A stretch of 12,278 bases of DNA from Anaerolineae bacterium (GTDB lineage Bacteria > Chloroflexota > Anaerolineae > B4-G1 > DUEL01): positions 1-12,278 of the forward strand of contig JAOZPF010000067.1 in the NCBI GenBank assembly GCA_029932895.1, read 5' to 3'. Numbering within the stretch: the stretch's first letter is position 1; each line of letters begins with the position of its first letter. A model generated the notes under the pieces. That model had not been told where the DNA came from and did not search any database. It saw nothing but the letters and a program-made list of their open reading frames with translations. Positions 1 to 5,810 of this stretch are shown here, one piece after another. Both the position numbers and the translations under genes were made by a program.

Positions 1-61
1 GTAGGAATTTGGGAATGGTTATGACCCCCCTCTGGGCCATCTTTAGAGTAATATTTGGCAT
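1..61 (-). CDS. AbrB/SpoVT-type DNA-binding protein, N-terminal fragment
   Basis: Only the first 20 codons are in the window; the gene continues past position 1. The ATG is at 61-59 and the peptide reads MPNITLKMAQRGVITIPKFL with no stop. The pattern 'V/I-T-L-K-[MV]-x-x-x-G-x-[IV]-T-[IL]-P-K' is the characteristic start of swapped-hairpin AbrB/MazE/SpoVT domains, which bind DNA as dimers and often act as antitoxins or transition-state regulators. The start is secured by a perfect AGGAGGT six bases upstream and by a good promoter at 99-127. If it is an antitoxin, a PIN or other toxin gene would be expected just left of the window. The family call rests on 20 residues, so the fold is likely but the role is unknown. 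Confidence 0.72.
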   Translation of the reverse strand, partial: MPNITLKMAQRGVITIPKFL

Positions 62-67
62 AGTTTC

Positions 68-74
68 ACCTCCT
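68..74 (-). promoter_or_regulatory. Ribosome binding site of the AbrB-like gene
   Basis: The minus strand reads AGGAGGT six bases before the ATG at 61-59. This perfect Shine-Dalgarno site decides the start of a gene of which only 61 bases are visible. Confidence 0.8.
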
Positions 75-98
75 GACAACACTGCTTATCTGACATTC

Positions 99-127
99 AG
101 TATATCAGAAAGACGGCTTGCGGTCAA
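99..127 (-). promoter_or_regulatory. Sigma-70-type promoter for the AbrB-like gene
   Basis: On the minus strand TTGACC (127-122) and TATACT (104-99) are separated by exactly 17 bases. Transcription would start near 92, giving a leader of about 30 nt with the ribosome site inside it. This makes the AbrB-like gene a unit separate from the operon ending at 437. No experiment supports the start point; the call rests on consensus match and spacing. Confidence 0.65.
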
Positions 128-436
128 GGGGAAATCTCTAACCTTTGGCATATTCGAGCCGCCGCTCGATATGTTGGTGACCCAGCTCGAAAAACAGCTC
201 CTGCAGGCAGCTTTGTCAGGCGGTTTAGCGCCCGGCGGTCCGGGCCGGTTGCACCGACACTCAAGGGAGACGCTACCTTGCGGCAAACAACCGGAAAATC
301 TAGCCTCATCCGCGTTTGTCTGCGCCCCAGTTCAGAAACTGTCAGGTAGCCAGAATAGCCACCAATCGCACCCATTTACCGCATCCGGTGTCCCCCCCAA
401 TCCCCCGCAAGCGGGGGAGGAGGCCACCGGTGCTCA
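128..436. other. Non-coding spacer between operon end and AbrB-like promoter
   Basis: No convincing gene is visible in these 309 bases. Open frames exist on both strands but lack ribosome sites, have low-complexity Arg/Pro/Ser-rich translations and run antisense into the neighbouring gene. The stretch holds a small palindrome at 154-169 (TCGAGC, 4-nt loop, GCTCGA) upstream of the AbrB-like promoter. It also holds the phrase ATCCGCGTTTGTCTGCG near 309-325, which resembles dispersed non-coding repeats in some Chloroflexota genomes (from memory, unchecked). The hairpin at 401-418 is listed separately. Confidence 0.5.
401..418. repeat. Perfect GC-rich inverted repeat (hairpin)
   Basis: TCCCCCGC (401-408) and GCGGGGGA (411-418) are perfectly complementary around a two-base centre, so a stem of seven to eight pairs can form. 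It lies 19 bases past the stop codon of the response-regulator gene and could end or stabilise the operon transcript. On the minus strand it is followed by TTGGGGGGGA and not a T-run, so it is not a standard intrinsic terminator. Short C-rich palindromes of this kind also occur as dispersed repeats in many GC-rich genomes. Confidence 0.6.
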
Positions 437-1546
437 TTACGGAGCGACCATCAGTTCCGCGGCAAAGCGGGCGATGGCCCGCGCCAGCGGTGATTCTGGT
501 GCGGAAAGGGCCAACGGCCTTCCCTGCCCCAATGCCTGCGCCTGGGCCGGGTCGAAGGGGATGGCCGCAGCCAGCGGTTGCTTCAACACCCGTTGCAGCG
601 CGTCGGCGCTAGGCTGCGTTCCGGAGGCCACCTGGTTGAGCAGCAGGCGCATCTTGGGCAGCCAGGGCTTGAGCGCCTGAAGCACGCCTAGAGTGGTCTG
701 GATGGACGGCGGGTCGGCAGTGGTGACCAAGCAGATAATATCCGCCGCCTCCAGTACCGTCACTGCCCCTAACGTCAGGACCGATGGCAGGTCGATGACC
801 ACCGTGCCCAGATTCTGGCGCAGCGCCGAGAGCGTCGCCGCCGTCACTTCGCGCGATAGCCCCTCGCCAACGGTCGGCACAAAGGGAGCCGCGAGGACAT
901 GGAGCTTTGCTGGGTGGGACAGCAAATATTGGCGAATTGAGGTCTCATCGGGACGTTCCGTCAGACGCGCCAACGCGGCCCAGTTCGGCTCGGGCCGCAC
1001 CCCCAGTTGCAATGCCACGTGTCCGGATGACGGGCAGAGGTCTACCAAACCCACCTGGTCCGGCGCCCGCCGGGCCATGGTGACGGCTAGATTCACCGCC
1101 ACGGTCGTCGTGCCAGTACCCCCCCGCAAGCCAAGAACAGCCACCGTTCCCGCGGACGGGGCGGCGGAGGGAGCTCCCTTCTCCTCCAGAAGGCTGTTCA
1201 CCCGCTCCAACAACTTGGCCATCGTCACGGGCTTGGCCATGTACTCGTCGGCCCCGGCATCCAGCGCCGCCTGCCGGTCCACCGGTTGGCCTCGCGCGGT
1301 GAGGATGATGATGGGCATGTCCGCCGTCGTCGGCTCCTGACGCAACCGCTTGCAGACCTCATAGCCAGTCATGCCAGGCATCATCACATCGATGATAGCC
1401 AGGTCGGGCCGATTAGCCAACGCCTTCTCAATGCCATCCTGTCCCTCGGCGCTGAGGACCACCTCATGCTTACCCCGCTCCTCCAGCAGCATACGGATCA
1501 TCTGCAAGAGGTCGGCATTGTCGTCTATCACCAGGATACGGGCCAT
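437..1546 (-). CDS. Response regulator fused to a CpaE/MinD-like ATPase domain
   Basis: This 369-residue cytoplasmic protein has two parts. Residues 1-120 are a complete receiver domain with the acidic pair D8/D9, phospho-acceptor D53, T83 and K105. Residues about 133-369 are a ParA/MinD-superfamily domain of the CpaE/TadZ type, the pilus-assembly factor that helps place Flp/Tad pili at the pole. Its P-loop reads RGGTGTTT (141-148): the signature lysine of the deviant Walker A box is Arg and the canonical P-loop lysine is Thr. A Thr there is usual in CpaE, but loss of the first lysine is less usual. D169 and D252 occupy the Walker A' and Walker B positions. AAGGAGGG stands seven bases before the ATG. 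It is the last gene of the operon. No pilus gene is visible nearby, so the output is unknown. Domain calls are firm; the pilus link is by family only. Confidence 0.88.
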   Translation of the reverse strand: MARILVIDDNADLLQMIRMLLEERGKHEVVLSAEGQDGIEKALANRPDLAIIDVMMPGMTGYEVCKRLRQEPTTADMPIIILTARGQPVDRQAALDAGADEYMAKPVTMAKLLERVNSLLEEKGAPSAAPSAGTVAVLGLRGGTGTTTVAVNLAVTMARRAPDQVGLVDLCPSSGHVALQLGVRPEPNWAALARLTERPDETSIRQYLLSHPAKLHVLAAPFVPTVGEGLSREVTAATLSALRQNLGTVVIDLPSVLTLGAVTVLEAADIICLVTTADPPSIQTTLGVLQALKPWLPKMRLLLNQVASGTQPSADALQRVLKQPLAAAIPFDPAQAQALGQGRPLALSAPESPLARAIARFAAELMVAP

Positions 1547-1565
1547 TGTCTTACCCTCCTTGGAG

Positions 1566-2090
1566 TTACTCTTCCTCCGAAAGACAGAAGGCGCCGATGT
1601 GATGTTTGTTCACCAACACGCCGCCGCCAGTGAACACGACATCGGGGCGGATGGAGGCCACCACCCGGCCATCCAGGACAGAGATGAATTCTTCCGTGTC
1701 CATCGAGAGAATGCGCCGCAGGTCGACCTTGGCAGCGAGGCGCAGGTAGCCCACGATCTCTAGCGAGGGCACGGTGAGAAAGACCTTGCGCATGTAGGAG
1801 CCCATGTAGCTGCCGTAGGCCTGCTTGCGGGAGATGGCGTCATCCTGCTGGGTGACCAGGACCAACGTCAGGTTGGCCTTGACGAGACTGGAAGCCTCGT
1901 AGGAGGCAATGATGTCGGCAGGCCGGTCGATGGGGGAGATATACGCGTTTTCCAGTTGCAGGAATCCCGTCGTAGAGTCATTGAGCAGGTCGGAGAGGCC
2001 CCGGCGGCGAACGTCCACCTGACCAGAGATGCGATAGCTATGGGTAAAAAAGTCCGCCGTCAGCCATCCGGTGCGCAGTATCTCACTCAT
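1566..2090 (-). CDS. Conserved-looking protein of unknown function with two similar halves
   Basis: I do not recognise a named function. The 174-residue product has no signal peptide, membrane segment or cysteine cluster, so it is probably cytoplasmic. Residues 19-51 and 110-145 look like two copies of one unit. Each has I-x-G, then nine or ten residues later a D-L-[LR] type helix start (LSDLLN at 32-37, DLRRIL at 123-128), then a hydrophobic strand (FLQL at 43-46, FISV at 135-138) and a polar turn. Similar 'G-x-RLSDLLN-x-FLxL' segments occur in small uncharacterised bacterial proteins, possibly the DUF6812 group, but that is from memory. The start has GAGGAG eight bases upstream, adjoining the AOR stop codon, so translation is probably coupled to aor. 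It lies between AOR and the CpaE-like regulator. Confidence 0.75.
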   Translation of the reverse strand: MSEILRTGWLTADFFTHSYRISGQVDVRRRGLSDLLNDSTTGFLQLENAYISPIDRPADIIASYEASSLVKANLTLVLVTQQDDAISRKQAYGSYMGSYMRKVFLTVPSLEIVGYLRLAAKVDLRRILSMDTEEFISVLDGRVVASIRPDVVFTGGGVLVNKHHIGAFCLSEEE

Positions 2091-2101
2091 CGGTCACTCC
2101 T

Positions 2102-3916
2102 CTAACCCAGCCCCAGGCGGTCCAACAGCGCGGGGGTAGGCCGTCCCTCCTCGTCCCATTCCCGCACCCTGTAGTACGCAGCCAGCATCGGCTCCAAGTC
2201 CACAGGTTGTGCTTTGGAGTGGCCGCCGGGCAGCCCCTCCTGCAATATACGCAACGGCAGCGTATCGTCGGCGCGGGTGAACCCCTCGCGCAGGTTGAAC
2301 AGCCTCTCCAGGTTCCAGATTCGCTCCCCGGCCGCCAGCATCTCTCCAGTGGTGCGTTCGACCCCGGTCACCGTCTCCAGCAGGCGGGCGTAGTGGTCGG
2401 GGTTGAGGGCGAAACTGGTAAAGATGCAAGCCCCCATCGAGTCGATGACGCTGCTCAGGTCCTGGTATAGCTTGACCAATTCGGCCTTGCCCGCCGCCGA
2501 GAACCGGTCCACACTGCCGGGGGTGGCGAGGGCCTCGGGGCCGATCATGTAGGCCCGCAGGTGACAGCCACCACGGCTGGAGGTGGCGAACGCCAGTCCC
2601 ATCGCCCGAAAGGCGCGGGGGTCATAGGCTGGTATCTCCAGCCCCTTGACGCTCATCGAAAGATCGGGGAAGCCAAAGCGGGCAGCCAACCGGGCCGAAC
2701 CCTCTGCCAGCAACGCACCGATGCCCTCTCTGCGGCCCATCAGTTCGACGCAGCGGCGCATCGCCTGTCCATTGCCAAAGGACAGGTCGGTGCCCAAATC
2801 GGCCATGATCTGCGCCTGCATGGCGGAATCGAAAGCGCCGCGTTCCCACAGTTCCATCGCGCAGGCGATGGTGCTGCCGGCAGTGATGGTGTCCATCCCC
2901 AACTCGTTGCAGCGATAGTTGGCCTCGGCGATGGTCTCCAGGTCCCGCACTCCACACATCGGCCCCAGTGCCCAGACCGTCTCGTACTCTGGTCCCTCGC
3001 CGCTGTGGTGCGAGGTACGGGTGGCCCGTCCGCAGGCGACAAAGCAGTTGGCACAGCCGACGCTCTTTTCAAAGATCGTCTCCTTGATCGTCTCGCCGGA
3101 GATGGAGGCAGCGTCGGGAAAATACCCCTCCTGAAAATTGCGGGTAGGAAGGCCGCCATACTCGTTGATGAGGTGAACCAGAACGGCAGTGCCAAACTCT
3201 TTCAGGCTGTTCTTGGTGACGGGGTGCTCGGCAATAGCGACGCGGGCCGCCTCGCGGGCCTGCGCAAAGCCATCGGGGTCGGCGACGGGCGTGCGCTGGC
3301 TCCCGTGGACCACGAGTGCCTTGAGCCGTTTGGCCCCCATCACCGCGCCCGCCCCGCCGCGCCCGGCGGCCCGGTCGCGGTCGTTCATCACGCTGGCGAA
3401 CAGGACTCCTTGCTCGCCGGCCGGACCGATGCAGGCCACGCCAGCCTTGGGATGCGTCTCGGCGCGAATGCGTTCCGTCGTCTCGTGAGTATCCGCGCCC
3501 CACAGGTGGCTGGCGTCGCGGAACTCGACCTGCCCATCGTCGATCCAGATAATGCAAGGAGCGTCAGCCGCGCCCTCGATCACCACCGCGTCGTAGCCAG
3601 CCTGCTTGAGATCGACGGCGAATCGTCCGCCGGAGTTGGAACTGAGCACTGTGCCGGTGAGAGGGGAGCGGGTGACCACCTCATAGCGGCCCGCGAGAGG
3701 GGCGCTGGTGCCGTTCAGCGGGCCGGCGGCAAAGATGAGGGGAGTAGCCGGCGAAAGAGGATCAGCACCCGGCGCGGTTCGGTCGTAAAGAATGCGCGTG
3801 CCCAGCCCGCGGCCGCCGATATAGTCGGCCGCCAGACGCGATCCAAGGGGCACGACCTGCGTCCGCCGATTCGTGAGGTCGATCCACAAAAGTTTGGCGT
3901 GATACCCGCCTTTCAT
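2102..3916 (-). CDS. Aldehyde:ferredoxin oxidoreductase family protein (tungsten/molybdenum bis-pterin)
   Basis: The 604-residue length is normal for the AOR family, which oxidises aldehydes to carboxylates and passes electrons to ferredoxin. The [4Fe-4S] ligands are clear: C288-x2-C291-x3-C295 and C497 in 'DSMGAC', almost the same positions as in the Pyrococcus furiosus enzyme. The N-terminal pterin-binding domain starts 'GGYHAKLLWIDLT' and contains 'GGRGLGTRILYD'. The segment 181-203 carries the family signature R-x2-GRGGxGAVMGxKxLKALVV. GPEYETVWALGPMCG (308-322) and SSRGGCHLR (446-454, with H452) are further family blocks. The start overlaps the aldolase stop by one base and AAGGAC/AAGGAT lies upstream, so translation is coupled. 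Substrate cannot be read from sequence; acetaldehyde or glyceraldehyde-3-phosphate from the adjacent aldolase are candidates. No MoaD/ThiS-like or ferredoxin partner gene is present in the window. Confidence 0.95.
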   Translation of the reverse strand: MKGGYHAKLLWIDLTNRRTQVVPLGSRLAADYIGGRGLGTRILYDRTAPGADPLSPATPLIFAAGPLNGTSAPLAGRYEVVTRSPLTGTVLSSNSGGRFAVDLKQAGYDAVVIEGAADAPCIIWIDDGQVEFRDASHLWGADTHETTERIRAETHPKAGVACIGPAGEQGVLFASVMNDRDRAAGRGGAGAVMGAKRLKALVVHGSQRTPVADPDGFAQAREAARVAIAEHPVTKNSLKEFGTAVLVHLINEYGGLPTRNFQEGYFPDAASISGETIKETIFEKSVGCANCFVACGRATRTSHHSGEGPEYETVWALGPMCGVRDLETIAEANYRCNELGMDTITAGSTIACAMELWERGAFDSAMQAQIMADLGTDLSFGNGQAMRRCVELMGRREGIGALLAEGSARLAARFGFPDLSMSVKGLEIPAYDPRAFRAMGLAFATSSRGGCHLRAYMIGPEALATPGSVDRFSAAGKAELVKLYQDLSSVIDSMGACIFTSFALNPDHYARLLETVTGVERTTGEMLAAGERIWNLERLFNLREGFTRADDTLPLRILQEGLPGGHSKAQPVDLEPMLAAYYRVREWDEEGRPTPALLDRLGLG

Positions 3917-4863
3917 CAGAAATCCTTGTCCTTTCGGTACTCCCGGTAGGGGCAGCTATGGCAGCGGCGCATATAGACCTCCCGCACCTCCCGCCGTTGC
4001 TTGGCCGTCATGTTGGAGGGGCAGATGGTACAGGGGACGACGCCCGCCTCCGCCCAGGCACCGGGGGCCTGTTGGAGCCAGCCGAGGGAGGAGAGGATAG
4101 GAACGGGGCTGGAGGTACCGATGCGGAATCGGTCCGCGGTACGCAAGTCAGTCTCCATCGCCCCGGCATAGATCAGCCGCACCACATCCATCGCGTCACG
4201 GATGCCACCGGCCGCCTTGACCCCCATCCCCGGTCCCACCGTCTCCCGCATCAGGTGAATGTGGTCGGGGGTAGCGCCAAAGGCGTCCATACCGGTCGAG
4301 TTCTTGACAAAGCTCGCCCCACTCTCCTGCGCGATCTGGCAGGCGGCGACGATCTCCTCATCCAGCAACTCGGAGGAACGGATGATCACCTTGACGTGCT
4401 CCCCTGCGGCAGCCTCCACCACCGCGCCGATCTCGTCCCTGGTGTAGGCAGGATCGCGCTTGAAGCGGCCCACGTTGAGCACCATGTCCAGTTCCACGTG
4501 TCCGACCCCCTCACCCCGCAATGACCGGCTCTGGGCTACAACGTATGCGGCCTGGTGCGCTTTGACCTTGATGGGCGACTTGCCGAGGGGAAAGTCGATG
4601 ACGTAGCACTCTTTGACCGGCGTGGACTGCAAAAGCAGAGGCAGCAGGTCCACCTCCACTGGGTTGACGCAGATAGAAGCACAGCCGAAACTTGTGGCCC
4701 AATCCACCATCTTGCGAATCTTGGGCTCCTGCGTGTCGGCCTTGAGGTCGGTGACGTCCAGCAGCGATGCCAACCGCTGCGGGGTCATCCACTCGATGAT
4801 CTCGACCAGCGCGTCGGGCGCGAACGTGACCAGAGGGGTGCGGACCGTTTCTTCTTTCACCAC
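3916..4863 (-). CDS. deoC: DeoC-type class I aldolase with a C-terminal four-cysteine extension
   Basis: Residues about 28-255 form a deoxyribose-phosphate aldolase TIM barrel. Blocks include LLDVTDLKADT (34-44), SICVNP (63-68), ELDMVLNVG (124-132, with D126), VKVIIRSSELLDEEI (157-171), FVKNSTG (185-191, Schiff-base lysine K187) and GVKAAGGIRD (214-223, second active-site lysine K216). DERA cleaves 2-deoxyribose-5-phosphate to acetaldehyde and glyceraldehyde-3-phosphate. The protein is about 315 residues, longer than typical DERA. The tail holds C278-x2-C281 and C301-x2-C304, a possible zinc or iron-sulfur site that standard DERA lacks. The start is GTG at 4863-4861 with AGAGG six bases upstream; a second GTG follows directly and could also serve. 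The gene sits 19 nt after lepB and overlaps aor by one base. Barrel identity is firm; the true substrate could differ within the DeoC family. Confidence 0.9.
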   Translation of the reverse strand: MVKEETVRTPLVTFAPDALVEIIEWMTPQRLASLLDVTDLKADTQEPKIRKMVDWATSFGCASICVNPVEVDLLPLLLQSTPVKECYVIDFPLGKSPIKVKAHQAAYVVAQSRSLRGEGVGHVELDMVLNVGRFKRDPAYTRDEIGAVVEAAAGEHVKVIIRSSELLDEEIVAACQIAQESGASFVKNSTGMDAFGATPDHIHLMRETVGPGMGVKAAGGIRDAMDVVRLIYAGAMETDLRTADRFRIGTSSPVPILSSLGWLQQAPGAWAEAGVVPCTICPSNMTAKQRREVREVYMRRCHSCPYREYRKDKDF

Positions 4864-4882
4864 AGTTTTCCTCTAGGTGGAG

Positions 4883-5491
4883 TCAATCACGGACCTCCGT
4901 TCCAGCAAAGGCATAGTGGGACACCGGCCCCCAGTACTGGGGCGGCCAATAGCAGAACCACGCCTTGCCCACCAGGTTCTCGGCGGGCAGCGGTCCCCAC
5001 GAGCGCGAGTCGCTAGAGTTGGCCCGGTTATCCCCCATCACAAAATATTCACCCTGGTCCAGATCCCACGCCCCGGAGCCGGACATACGGGAGGAGATGT
5101 ATGGTTCCTCCAGACGGTAACCGTCGATCCATACCGCGCCATCGCGGATCTCGACCATTTCCCCTGGCAGACCGATGATGCGCTTGATATAGTCGTCGTG
5201 GCTGCCGTTGGGGGGTCGAAAGACCACGATATCGCCACGGTGGGGGTCCCCCAGCCGGTAGCTCAACTTGCTCACGATCACATACTGCCCAGTGTGCAGC
5301 GAGGTCTCCATACTTGTCCCCCGCACTTGGAAGCGGCCGGTGAGGGTGTTGACGACAAAGAAAACGATCAGGGTAAGGACCAGGGTCTCGACGATGTCCC
5401 GCAGGGGGGACCGTCCGCCAAAGGCGCGGGAGAGAGAGACATCGCGCTCCTCCGCCTCGAGTTCCTCATCCGGTACGTTGTCTGGTTCCAG
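4883..5491 (-). CDS. lepB: Signal peptidase I, probable CTG start
   Basis: Type I signal peptidase is a membrane serine protease that removes signal peptides from exported proteins. Counting from the chosen start (202 residues), a membrane anchor spans about 31-50. The nucleophile S60 is in RGTSMETSL, the general base K103 in DYIKRIIGLPGE, and the family's last box is YFVMGDNRANSSDSRSWG (149-166). The frame stays open to an ATG at 5644, but that ATG and the one at 5563 lie upstream of or inside the promoter's -10 region. No ATG, GTG or TTG occurs in frame between the likely transcript start and the catalytic Ser-Met. The only codon placed right after a perfect AGGAGGT (5-nt gap) is CTG at 5491-5489. 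The 202-residue length is ordinary for the family. Identity is very secure; the start is inferred. It leads the five-gene operon. Confidence 0.93.
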   Translation of the reverse strand: MEPDNVPDEELEAEERDVSLSRAFGGRSPLRDIVETLVLTLIVFFVVNTLTGRFQVRGTSMETSLHTGQYVIVSKLSYRLGDPHRGDIVVFRPPNGSHDDYIKRIIGLPGEMVEIRDGAVWIDGYRLEEPYISSRMSGSGAWDLDQGEYFVMGDNRANSSDSRSWGPLPAENLVGKAWFCYWPPQYWGPVSHYAFAGTEVRD

Positions 5492-5496
5492 GGCTG

Positions 5497-5503
5497 ACCT
5501 CCT
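5497..5503 (-). promoter_or_regulatory. Ribosome binding site indicating a CTG start for lepB
   Basis: The minus strand reads AGGAGGT, then five bases, then CTG GAA CCA in the lepB frame. No conventional start codon lies within reach downstream, so this site argues for initiation at CTG. Confidence 0.65.
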
Positions 5504-5551
5504 GCGTGTTGTTGGTGCGGGCGCAAGTACGCCCGGCGTCTGGCAAAAATG

Positions 5552-5580
5552 ATTATAGTACATGATGGGAAGGGGGGCAA
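5552..5580 (-). promoter_or_regulatory. Sigma-70-type promoter of the lepB operon
   Basis: On the minus strand TTGCCC (5580-5575) and a perfect TATAAT (5557-5552) are 17 bases apart. Transcription would begin near 5545, about 54 nt before the proposed CTG start. The TATAAT box stands out in otherwise GC-rich DNA. Confidence 0.7.
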
Positions 5581-5686
5581 ACCAGCCTCCACGTGGTACA
5601 GACGCGCCGGCCTGCCTTCTATCGCAGAGGCAGACGCGACGCACCTACTCGCCCCAAACTGAAGCGCACCCCCCCGCCCGCGTGCG
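5581..5686. other. Divergent promoter spacer with an imperfect operator-like repeat
   Basis: This is the core of the 319-nt gap (5492-5810) between divergently transcribed lepB and the lipoprotein gene. No gene is visible. CTGCCT (5612-5617) and AGGCAG (5628-5633) form a six-base inverted repeat with a ten-base centre, about midway between the two -35 boxes. A shared regulator could bind here, but a six-base arm is short and may be chance. Confidence 0.35.
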
Positions 5687-5715
5687 TTGACACCTTTCCT
5701 CTCCAGTGCTATACT
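5687..5715 (+). promoter_or_regulatory. Consensus sigma-70-type promoter of the lipoprotein gene
   Basis: TTGACA (5687-5692, perfect) and TATACT (5710-5715, one mismatch) are separated by exactly 17 bases. The start would lie near 5722, leaving a leader of about 90 nt. It probably drives the lipoprotein and the beta-helix gene that follows. Confidence 0.8.
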
Positions 5716-5810
5716 AAACATGCAACAGGCACCCCCCGCGCACATTGATCTCTCAACGGATATCTCCAGCATATCAGCCTGCTGCTCATCCTTGAGGAGG
5801 AAGTGAAACG

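Larger units (their letters stand above)
437..5545 (-). other. Predicted five-gene operon lepB-deoC-aor-unknown-REC/CpaE
   Basis: Five genes run in one direction from a single visible promoter (-10 at 5557-5552). Gaps are 19 nt (lepB to aldolase), a 1-nt stop/start overlap (aldolase to AOR), 11 nt (AOR to unknown; the AOR stop abuts the next ribosome site) and 19 nt (unknown to response regulator). No internal promoter or terminator was seen. Co-transcription is inferred from spacing and orientation. Confidence 0.7.

Noticed and set aside
9..680. Plus-strand open frame of 223 codons at the left edge
   Set aside because: It has no ribosome site, overlaps the AbrB-like start and the response-regulator gene antisense, and has no family-like features.
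2561..3949. Plus-strand open frame of 462 codons
   Set aside because: It is antisense to the AOR gene, whose motifs are unmistakable. Its His/Gly/Arg/Ala-rich translation is typical of a shadow frame in GC-rich DNA.
5492..5644. Upstream extension of lepB to the ATG at 5644
   Set aside because: The extension would start upstream of the promoter, lacks a ribosome site and adds a Cys/Arg-rich stretch that is not typical of signal peptidases.
5759..5775. GATAT-7-ATATC inverted repeat in the lipoprotein leader
   Set aside because: Five-base arms in a roughly 90-nt leader are easily due to chance and no riboswitch or attenuator structure was evident.
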